Assembly (NCBI RefSeq): GCF_003660105.1
Contig: NZ_CP032823.1
Location: 372,001-436,000 of the forward strand
DNA length: 64,000 nucleotides
Reading direction: 5' to 3'
Source: Aliarcobacter cryaerophilus ATCC 43158
GTDB taxonomy: Bacteria > Campylobacterota > Campylobacteria > Campylobacterales > Arcobacteraceae
The notes beneath the pieces are model-generated. The model was not told where the DNA came from. It made no database searches and worked only from the letters and a program-made list of their open reading frames with translations. A program made the translations under genes and the position numbers. This document shows positions 51,875-58,854 of the stretch, piece by piece (position 1 is the stretch's first letter; each line of letters starts with the position of its first letter).

Positions 51875-54861
51875 TGAAAAATATATATGAATTTTTAAAA
51901 AATCTAAAAGATCAAAAGAGTTTAAAAAGGTGTCAACTTCTAATAGTAAATGATGACTCACAAGCTCAAATAGCTTCAAATATAGTATCTTTTCTAGGTT
52001 TTAAACCATTTGTTTTAGCTGATTTTAGAGCAAATTTTAAGGATGATTTACTCTCTTTTAGTGATGAGTTGCAAGATATTACAAAATCTTTACAAGATTT
52101 CTACTCATATAAAAAAGAGGACAAAATACTTATTTCACCTCTTAGAACAATATCATTTCCTATGCCAAAAAAAGAGTGTTTTGATGAATTGAAAATTAGT
52201 TTTGCTGATAATCTTGATTTAGCTTTGTTTAAAGATAAACTTTATAATTGGGGATACTATTTTGTAGATATTGTTACAAGTTCTGGAGAGGTTTCTTTAA
52301 GAGGAGATATTTTTGATATTGCACCACTTGGAAGTGATTTTGGATATAGAGTAAGTTTGTTTGATAATGAAGTTGAAAGTATTAGAAAGTTTGATATTGA
52401 AGATCAAAAATCACAAAAAGAGGAGCTTGAAAGTTTTACAATAACACCTGCTTTTTTGGCTTTAAACGAAGATAGTTTTGAAGAACTAAGTTCTAAAATA
52501 GAACTCTCTTCAAGTGATGCTTTTGTAAAAGATATTCACTCTTTAGGATTTTGGTATTTAGATGATTTAGCACACTATTTACCACAAAATATGGATTCAT
52601 TTATTACACAAGAGGCATTAAATGAACTAGATGAAGCATATATTTTTGAAGAAAGAAGATTAAATAAAGATAAGTTTTTAACTATCCCACAAATATATTC
52701 AAGTAAAGAGTATAAAGAGATAAGCCCTTCAAATATAAAAGAGTTTATCTCTTTTCATAAAGATAAAAAGATTACTTTAATAACTACAAGTGAAGCAAGA
52801 GTAAAAGCTCTTGATTTGCCACTTGATGATAAAGCTATAAAGTATCATTTTAGTGATGAGATAATAAATCTTTTAGGTAACAATGAATTAATAATTTCTT
52901 TAAATAAAGAGATAAAGAAAAAGAGAAAAAAAAGAGTAAAACTAGTTGTTGATGAGTTGGTTCTTAATGATTTTGTAGTTCATGAAAAACATGGAATTGG
53001 AGTTTACAAAGGAATTGAGCCAGTTACTATAATGGGGGCAAAAAGAGATTTTGTAGTAATAAATTATCAAGGCGAAGATAGACTTTTAATTCCTGTTGAA
53101 AATATTGATACTATTGATAGATATATTGCAGATGGTGAGAGTTATGCGATAGTTGATAAACTTGGTCGTGGAAGTTTTGCAAAATTAAAAGAGAAAGTAA
53201 AAGATAGACTTTTTGAAATTGCAAATGATATTATAAGACTCGCAGCGGCACGTGAACTTGTAAATGGAATAAAAATCTTTGTAGATGACTATTTGATAAA
53301 AGATTTTCAAGCATCTGCTGGATTTAAATATACAAAAGATCAAACTAGAAGTATAAATGAGATATTAGCTGATTTAAGTAGTGGAAAAGTTATGGATAGG
53401 CTTTTAAGTGGAGATGTTGGATTTGGGAAAACAGAAGTCGCTATGAATGCATTACTTGCTGTTATAAATAGTGGATATCAAACAGTTTTTGTATGTCCAA
53501 CTACACTTTTATCAACTCAACACTATCACTCAATTTCAAAAAGATTTAAAGAGTTTGGAATAGATGTTTATAAACTAGACGGAAAAACTAGTGCAAAAGA
53601 TAAAAACAGTATAAGAAATGGTTTAGAAGATGGTTCTATAAAACTTGTAATTGGAACTCACTCTTTACTTGATGTAAAAACTTCTAATCTTGCACTTGTA
53701 ATAATTGATGAAGAGCATAAGTTTGGAGTAAAGCAAAAAGAGAAACTAAAAGCTTTAAGAGAAGATGTACATATTTTCTCAATGAGTGCAACACCAATTC
53801 CAAGAACTTTAAATCTAGCCTTATCAAAACTAAAAGGAATGAGTACTCTTTTGACACCTCCTAGTGAAAGATTGGGAGTGAGAACTTTTGTAAAAGAGTA
53901 TAGTGATGCTTTAATCAAAGAGGTTATTTTAAGAGAAAAAAGAAGAGGTGGACAACTTTTTTATGTTCACAACAATATAGCTTCTATAGAAGCTAAGAAA
54001 AAAGATTTACTTCAAATTGTCCCAAATATAAAAATAGAGATTATTCACTCTCAAATAAAAGCAGATGCTACAGAAAAAATAATTGAAGCTTTTGAAAACA
54101 AAGAGTTTGATATTTTACTTGCAACTTCAATAGTTGAAAGTGGAATTCACCTACCAAATGCAAACTCAATAATAATTGATGGAGCAGATAGATTTGGAAT
54201 TGCTGATTTACATCAACTAAGAGGAAGGGTTGGACGAAGTAACAAAGAAGGTTTTTGTTACTATGTAGTTGAAGATAAGAGCAAAATAACACCTGAAGCT
54301 ATAAAAAGGCTTGTTGCTTTGGAGTCTAACTCATATTTGGGAAGTGGAACTGCACTTGCTCATCAAGATTTGGAAATAAGGGGCGGTGGAAATATTATAG
54401 GTGCTGAGCAAAGTGGACATATAAAACAGATTGGTTATGGTTTATATCTTAAAATGCTTGAAGATACCTTGGCAGTTTTAAGTGGAGAAATAAAAACAAA
54501 TGAGCAAAATATTGATATAAAACTAGCAATTTCTGCATATATTAGTGAAGATTATATTAGTGAAGATAGAATAAGACTTGAACTTTATAGAAGACTAAGT
54601 CGTGCTATAAGTAAAGAGACTTTATATGAAATTGAAGAAGAGATGGAAGATAGATTTGGTAAACTAGATATTCCAACAAAACAGTTTTTAGAGTTAATTT
54701 TAATAAAAATTCTAGCTATTGCTAAAGAAATAAATCAAATAAGCTCTTATGAGATGAATATAACTTTTGTCAAATCCAATGGTGTAAAAGAGACAATCAA
54801 ATCTAGAAGCAAAGATGATGATGATATTATAAGTGCCACTTTGGAGTATTTAAGAAAATAG
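51874..54861 (+). CDS. mfd: transcription-repair coupling factor
   Basis: 995 residues, shorter than the E. coli protein (1148). Removes RNA polymerase stalled at lesions and recruits UvrA. In order: a UvrB-like N-terminal region; the RNA polymerase-interacting domain with FVVHEKHGIGVYKGIEP; then RecG-like helicase motifs LLSGDVGFGKTEVAMNA (P-loop), VIIDEEHKFGVKQ (DEEH), SMSATPIPRTLNL, and LRGRVGRSNKEGFCYYV; and a C-terminal TRCF domain. GTG start that overlaps the upstream stop. Confidence 0.97.
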   Translation: MKNIYEFLKNLKDQKSLKRCQLLIVNDDSQAQIASNIVSFLGFKPFVLADFRANFKDDLLSFSDELQDITKSLQDFYSYKKEDKILISPLRTISFPMPKKECFDELKISFADNLDLALFKDKLYNWGYYFVDIVTSSGEVSLRGDIFDIAPLGSDFGYRVSLFDNEVESIRKFDIEDQKSQKEELESFTITPAFLALNEDSFEELSSKIELSSSDAFVKDIHSLGFWYLDDLAHYLPQNMDSFITQEALNELDEAYIFEERRLNKDKFLTIPQIYSSKEYKEISPSNIKEFISFHKDKKITLITTSEARVKALDLPLDDKAIKYHFSDEIINLLGNNELIISLNKEIKKKRKKRVKLVVDELVLNDFVVHEKHGIGVYKGIEPVTIMGAKRDFVVINYQGEDRLLIPVENIDTIDRYIADGESYAIVDKLGRGSFAKLKEKVKDRLFEIANDIIRLAAARELVNGIKIFVDDYLIKDFQASAGFKYTKDQTRSINEILADLSSGKVMDRLLSGDVGFGKTEVAMNALLAVINSGYQTVFVCPTTLLSTQHYHSISKRFKEFGIDVYKLDGKTSAKDKNSIRNGLEDGSIKLVIGTHSLLDVKTSNLALVIIDEEHKFGVKQKEKLKALREDVHIFSMSATPIPRTLNLALSKLKGMSTLLTPPSERLGVRTFVKEYSDALIKEVILREKRRGGQLFYVHNNIASIEAKKKDLLQIVPNIKIEIIHSQIKADATEKIIEAFENKEFDILLATSIVESGIHLPNANSIIIDGADRFGIADLHQLRGRVGRSNKEGFCYYVVEDKSKITPEAIKRLVALESNSYLGSGTALAHQDLEIRGGGNIIGAEQSGHIKQIGYGLYLKMLEDTLAVLSGEIKTNEQNIDIKLAISAYISEDYISEDRIRLELYRRLSRAISKETLYEIEEEMEDRFGKLDIPTKQFLELILIKILAIAKEINQISSYEMNITFVKSNGVKETIKSRSKDDDDIISATLEYLRK

Positions 54862-54878
54862 ATTTCTAGGGAAAAATT

Positions 54879-55052
54879 GTGTTTAAAAATAGTATTGAAA
54901 CAAAAATAAATATTGATTCTAATACAAAAAGTATTTGGCAAGAACTAATAAATTTTGAAGAGTATAAAAACTGGAATCCAGCTATGAATGAAGAGTTGAA
55001 AAAAAGAGTTGAAAATAAAAACACAAATATTAAAAATAAGAACTCTTCAAAA
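54879..55052 (+). pseudogene. SRPBCC (polyketide cyclase/dehydrase-like) gene fragment
   Basis: A GTG with GGGAAAAATT upstream opens 57 codons. The first 35 residues, FKNSIETKINIDSNTKSIWQ and then INFEEYKNWNP, look like the N-terminal strand and helix of an SRPBCC-fold protein, normally about 140-150 residues. After that the frame runs into unrelated Lys/Asn-rich sequence and a TAG. Truncation and fusion to the next remnant suggest a recombination or deletion event. Confidence 0.55.
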
Positions 55053-55409
55053 TAGTGATTTAAATGATGTTTTTGCTATAAATTTAGCTTGTACTTTAGA
55101 TGATGTAGTAATTGGAGAGATAAATTTTGGAATATACAGATTAAAGAGTGTGTTGAAATAGGTTATTACTTTAATACTAAGTATGGCAATAAAGTTTATG
55201 CAATGAAAGCTTTAAAAACTGTTGTAAAATATCTATTTAGAAACAAAAATATTCATAGAATACAAGCAAATATGGATGCAAGAAATTTACTATCAGCTAA
55301 GTTTTGTGAAAAAATAGGAATGAGAAGAGAAGCTCATTTTATAAAAGATTTTTATAGTAAAGGTTAATGGACAGATAGTTTTATTTATGGAATGCTTTTT
55401 TGGATTTAG
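55030..55409 (+). pseudogene. GNAT acetyltransferase remnant (RimJ/RimL-like)
   Basis: Reading across frames gives LKIRTLQNSDLNDVFAIN (N-terminal strand), DDVVIGEINFGIY, then, after a frame change near 55120, VEIGYYFNTKYGNKVYAMKA, the acetyl-CoA-binding part, followed by IHRIQANMDARNLLSAKFCE and KIGMRREAHF. A TAA then interrupts the usual SKG-E-WTDSFIYGML end where Glu (GAA) would be expected. A second stop follows FWI. Internal segments are missing. A clear multi-mutation pseudogene. Confidence 0.8.
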
Positions 55410-55433
55410 ATTATAAATAAAACTTTTCAAATA

Positions 55434-55634
55434 TTATATAAACACATTTTTTGGATAAAACATTCTAATTAAAGTTAATATTAAACAAATAATAATGTTT
55501 ATTTTAAAATCAAACTCAAAATTAAAAAATAATGTTACAGAATAGTATATGCATGATGCTAGAGAATACCAAAAAATAATTAAAATGGACATTACAAAAA
55601 ATCCTCTAATTATTGTACCTGTTGAACTATTCAT
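55434..55634 (-). CDS. small two-helix membrane protein
   Basis: 66 residues, two hydrophobic helices (about 10-35 and 42-60) with a short FNFEFDFK loop. The ATG overlaps the end of the DinB-like gene by 8 bases, so it would be translated from the same mRNA, which argues for a real gene despite the small size. No family recognised. Confidence 0.5.
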   Translation of the reverse strand: MNSSTGTIIRGFFVMSILIIFWYSLASCIYYSVTLFFNFEFDFKINIIICLILTLIRMFYPKNVFI

Positions 55635-56205
55635 TGTTACTCTTTTTCAAATTTAATATTATTTCTTGAATTTGCCTTCTATGAATAAATGTGTGCATGT
55701 ACATAAAAATACTCCAATCAAAATTATTGAAATTCACAAACCAAGGGTGTTTTTTTGTTGATATTGATTGTTTTTTCTCTAAATTATTAATCATATTATA
55801 ATAAGAGTCATAAAACTTAAAGAAGCTCTCTAGTATCTCTTTATCATTTTTAAAAGGTTTTACATCTTCTATTTTAATATCATTTTGAGGGATATTTTCT
55901 TTACTTAATGATTCTATAGTGCTTTTAACTAAAGAACCAGCTATTATAAGATGTTCTAAAACCATGGAAATTGAAAATTGCCTACTATCATCTTCAATAG
56001 CAAAAGTTCTATTTATGATAATCTGTTTTTGTAATTCATTTTGTGATAATTCTTTTGTTAATTTTCTAATTATTGATACTTCTCTTTTTAATAAAAATAG
56101 TGCAATATTCCATGTAAAAAATGTTCTTAAGGCTGGAACAAAAAAAATTTTTATAAAAAGTCTTTCAATGTTAGGAAGCCCAGAACCAGGTTTTTGTAAT
56201 TTCAT
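55627..56205 (-). CDS. DinB/YfiT-like family protein, possible metal-dependent thiol transferase or hydrolase
   Basis: 192 residues, mostly helical. The spacing of SMVLEHLIIAGSL early and MHTFIHRRQIQEIILN at the end fits the three-histidine metal site of DinB-superfamily four-helix bundles. An N-terminal stretch with FIKIFFVPALRTFFTWNIAL is more hydrophobic than normal, perhaps a membrane contact. AAAGGA precedes the ATG. It faces a TetR regulator across a 30-bp palindrome and is probably its regulated target. Confidence 0.7.
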   Translation of the reverse strand: MKLQKPGSGLPNIERLFIKIFFVPALRTFFTWNIALFLLKREVSIIRKLTKELSQNELQKQIIINRTFAIEDDSRQFSISMVLEHLIIAGSLVKSTIESLSKENIPQNDIKIEDVKPFKNDKEILESFFKFYDSYYNMINNLEKKQSISTKKHPWFVNFNNFDWSIFMYMHTFIHRRQIQEIILNLKKSNNE

Positions 56206-56250
56206 TTTAATCCTTTTTTAAATTATAATTTTATAAATATTAACTATAGC

Positions 56251-56280
56251 TTAATTTTAGAGTATTTACTCTAAAATTAA
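56251..56280. promoter_or_regulatory. perfect 30-bp palindromic operator for the TetR-family regulator
   Basis: 14-base arms TTAATTTTAGAGTA/TACTCTAAAATTAA separated by two bases. It lies between the divergent DinB-like and TetR genes, ends 5 bases before the TetR -10 box (TATAAT, 56286-56291) and covers its -35 region. Size and symmetry fit a TetR dimer-pair operator giving autorepression and control of the divergent gene. Confidence 0.8.
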
Positions 56281-56297
56281 TATGATATAATTTTCTT

Positions 56298-56906
56298 ATG
56301 AATAAGAAAAAAGTATCTTTATTAAAAGAAAAAATTAAAAGTATCTCTTTAGAACTTTTTAATTCAAATGAAACATTAAGCATAACAACTAATCATATTG
56401 CAAAATCTTTGGGAATTTCAGTTGGTAATTTATATTATCATTATAAAAACAAAGAGGACATAATTAAAGATATATATTTGCAAATGTCATCAGAATTTGA
56501 AGATTTAAATATATTTGATAATGTAATGAAAAGTAAAACTCCTTTTACTGAATTATCATTGATGTTTGATTTAATTGGTGAGCTTTTTTGGAAATATAGA
56601 TTTTTGATGAGAGACTCTACTTTATTAATATCTCTTGACAAAAATTTGAAAGATTTATTTATAAAAAATCAAGAAAAAAGAATAAAACAAATAGAAATTC
56701 TTGTTGAATTTTTAATTTCAAAAAATATTATCAGAAGCATATCAAACGAAGAAATTAAAATGATTTCAAAAGTAAGTTGGTTTATTTCAGCCTATTGGCA
56801 AACATATATTTCTACAAATGGAGAACTTAGTAAAAATTCTATTAAAGAAGCAAAAGATTTAATTTTTAAGTTACATTTAGAGCCATTATTGGTAAATGAA
56901 AATTAA
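56298..56906 (+). CDS. TetR/AcrR-family transcriptional regulator
   Basis: 202 residues. Residues 10-60 are a TetR helix-turn-helix: KIKSISLELFNSNETLSITT, then IAKSLGISVGNLYYHYKNKE. The rest is a helical ligand domain with no specific signature. TATAAT ends 6 bases before the ATG and no ribosome-binding site exists, so a leaderless mRNA is predicted. It is divergent from the DinB-like gene with a shared operator. Confidence 0.92.
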   Translation: MNKKKVSLLKEKIKSISLELFNSNETLSITTNHIAKSLGISVGNLYYHYKNKEDIIKDIYLQMSSEFEDLNIFDNVMKSKTPFTELSLMFDLIGELFWKYRFLMRDSTLLISLDKNLKDLFIKNQEKRIKQIEILVEFLISKNIIRSISNEEIKMISKVSWFISAYWQTYISTNGELSKNSIKEAKDLIFKLHLEPLLVNEN

Positions 56907-57121
56907 ATATACAATTCAATAAATAGTTAAATTTATCATGAAAATAAATATAAGGATAAAAATTGAAACTAAATGAAATATAGTAAAATATTATAAATAT
57001 AAAATAAGAAAAAGACTAACTCAATAAGAATTATAAAAAATTTGTAGAATAAGTATAATAAATCTTAGCTATAAAATAAAATTTCTAGTTATTAAACTCA
57101 GATTAGAAAAAAGGATAAAAT
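56907..57121. other. A/T-rich spacer without a supported gene
   Basis: The roughly 215 bases between the TetR gene and the helix-hairpin-helix pseudogene are almost only A and T. No open frame, promoter, terminator or repeat stands out, apart from an AAAAAAGGATAAAAT ribosome-site-like sequence just before 57122. Confidence 0.6.
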
Positions 57122-57292
57122 ATGGCATTTTAAAAAGAAGAAAAAGAAGAACTTTTAAAAGTCAAGTTTTTAGGTGAAACTGTAATAAAAAGATTTGAAC
57201 AAATAGGAATTGACTCTTTAGAAAACTCCCGTTAAGCTAAAAAAGCTGTTTTAAATGCTATTTAGTTTGCAAGAGAAAAAATCTAAACTCTT
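57122..57292 (+). pseudogene. decayed helix-hairpin-helix protein gene (Cdd1/pathogenicity-locus-like)
   Basis: After AAGGATAAAAT, the ATG begins MAF-stop-KEEKEELLKVKF, then LGETVIKRFEQIGIDSLENS, typical of short helix-hairpin-helix proteins. In-frame stops occur after AF (TAA), after NSR (TAA), after LNAI (TAG) and after REKI (TAA). At least the second and third sit where Gln is expected in relatives (QAKKAV, NAIQFA), so C-to-T changes of CAA/CAG would explain them. The middle of the normal protein seems missing. No intact copy in the window. Confidence 0.65.
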
Positions 57293-57340
57293 AAAATATA
57301 AAAATGATAAAATTTCTTTACATTTTTACTAAAAAACTTT

Positions 57341-57366
57341 ATAATGATAAGTAAATTTATCATTAT
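57341..57366. promoter_or_regulatory. palindromic operator/promoter of the hipA-hipB pair
   Basis: Perfect 10-base arms ATAATGATAA/TTATCATTAT separated by GTAAAT, overlapping a TATAAT-type -10 (57340-57345), 10 bases upstream of the hipA-like start. A further half-site AATGATAA occurs at 57303. Fits autoregulation by the HipB-like protein. Confidence 0.7.
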
Positions 57367-57375
57367 GAGTTAAAG

Positions 57376-58572
57376 ATGAAAAAAATATATGTAAATATAG
57401 ATAATACAAATGTAGGTGAGTTATTTTTTGAAAAAGATAAAAATAAATATGGATTTAATTATTTAGCCAACTATAAACCAATCTCATTGATTATGCCTTA
57501 TAAAAGCTCTTCTTATATTTGGAAATATAAACTTCACCCAATCTTTGATATGAATATGCCAGAAGGTTATCTTTTTGAATTTTTTAAAAACTATTTAACA
57601 AAAGAGTATGGATATATTGATGATTTTTTAGTTTTTTCTCATATTTGTTCAAATATTCAAAGTAGATTAACATACAAAAATGAGTTTGAAAAAAAAGAGT
57701 TTTTTTCTTTTGATTTGGATGAAGTTTTGCAAAATGATACACAAGAGACATTTTATAAAATCGTTACAACTTTTTTAAATAAAAATGCAATCTCAGGAAT
57801 ACAGCCAAAATCTTTGGTGATTTTAGAAGATAAAGAGAGTTTAATCTTAAAAGAATATATCATAAAAACTTGGGCAGATGAATATCCACAACTTGCACTA
57901 AATGAATATTTTTGTCTAAAAGCTATTGTTAAAACTGGAGTGAAAATCCCAAATATAAAAGTTTCTAAAAATGGTAAGTTTTTATTGGTAGAGCGATTTA
58001 ATTATGATAAACAAACTGATAGTTTTTTAGGCTTTGAAGAGATACTTTGTTTACTTGGAAAAAATAAAGATGAAAAATATAGTGGAAGTTATGAACAAAT
58101 ATCAAAAGTGATTTATAGTGTTAGTACTCAAAAACTTGAAGATATGAAAAGCTTTTATAAACTAATAATCATGAATTATTTACTTAAAAATGGTGATGCT
58201 CATCTAAAGAATTTTGGAATACTTTATAATAGTGATTTTTCAAAAATATATTTTGCACCAGCTTATGATGTGGTAAATACAGTTGTATATTTTCATAAAG
58301 ATAGACCAGCTTTAAGTATGTTTGGTAAAAAAGTTTGGTTTGGAAAAAAAGAGCTTGTTAAGTTTGGGATACAAAGCTGTTATTTAAATCAAAATGAAGC
58401 AAATGAAATATATGAACTTTGTATCAAATCTTTTAGAAATTCTATATTTGAACTTGAAGAGTATTTAAAAAGTGATAAAAATTTTGAAGAGATTGGAACA
58501 AAAATGTTAAATATTTGGAAGCTATCTCTTGATGAAAAAACGTATAAGGAGATACCAAATGAAACTGTATGA
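57376..58572 (+). CDS. HipA-family serine/threonine kinase toxin
   Basis: 398 residues. The N-terminal subdomain (about 1-100) is followed by the kinase: the ATP-loop segment SGIQPKSLVI near 138, the catalytic region NYLLKNGDAHLKNFGIL near 272, and the Mg-binding APAYDVVNT near 295. E. coli HipA phosphorylates glutamyl-tRNA synthetase; the target here is unknown. The toxin gene comes first, upstream of the antitoxin, the reverse of E. coli hipBA. The end overlaps the antitoxin start by 14 bases. Confidence 0.88.
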   Translation: MKKIYVNIDNTNVGELFFEKDKNKYGFNYLANYKPISLIMPYKSSSYIWKYKLHPIFDMNMPEGYLFEFFKNYLTKEYGYIDDFLVFSHICSNIQSRLTYKNEFEKKEFFSFDLDEVLQNDTQETFYKIVTTFLNKNAISGIQPKSLVILEDKESLILKEYIIKTWADEYPQLALNEYFCLKAIVKTGVKIPNIKVSKNGKFLLVERFNYDKQTDSFLGFEEILCLLGKNKDEKYSGSYEQISKVIYSVSTQKLEDMKSFYKLIIMNYLLKNGDAHLKNFGILYNSDFSKIYFAPAYDVVNTVVYFHKDRPALSMFGKKVWFGKKELVKFGIQSCYLNQNEANEIYELCIKSFRNSIFELEEYLKSDKNFEEIGTKMLNIWKLSLDEKTYKEIPNETV

Positions 58573-58795
58573 AATAGGGCAAAAAATTAAAGTTTTAAGA
58601 GAAGAAAGAAAACTAACACAAGAAGAATTATCAAATATTTGTGGAATAAGTAGAGTAACTTTAGGCAAAATTGAAAAGGGTGAACTTGGTAATACAAGTG
58701 TTAAAACTTTGGATTTGATTTTAGATAGTTTAGGTTTTGAAATAGAGTTTAAAACTAAACAAAACTTTGGACTTCCTAGTTTGGATGAGTTGTAG
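58559..58795 (+). CDS. HipB-like helix-turn-helix antitoxin
   Basis: 78 residues from the ATG at 58559, which has AAGGAG 8 bases upstream; a longer frame from 58529 lies inside hipA and is unlikely. XRE-type helix-turn-helix: IGQKIKVLREERKLTQEELS, then GISRVTLGKIEKGELGNT. The C-terminal tail (FGLPSLDEL) may contact the toxin. It probably binds the palindrome at 57341-57366. Confidence 0.88.
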   Translation: MKLYEIGQKIKVLREERKLTQEELSNICGISRVTLGKIEKGELGNTSVKTLDLILDSLGFEIEFKTKQNFGLPSLDEL

Positions 58796-58804
58796 ATGAT
58801 AAAT

Positions 58805-58816
58805 AAACAATTGTTT
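58805..58816. promoter_or_regulatory. palindrome in the promoter region of the Septu-like operon
   Basis: Perfect 12-bp palindrome AAACAATTGTTT about 40 bases upstream of the ATPase ATG, followed by a possible -10 (GATAAAAT). Could control the defence operon; short. Confidence 0.3.
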
Positions 58817-58854
58817 TGATAAAATAATTTATTATTTAAAAAATTGGAAACACA

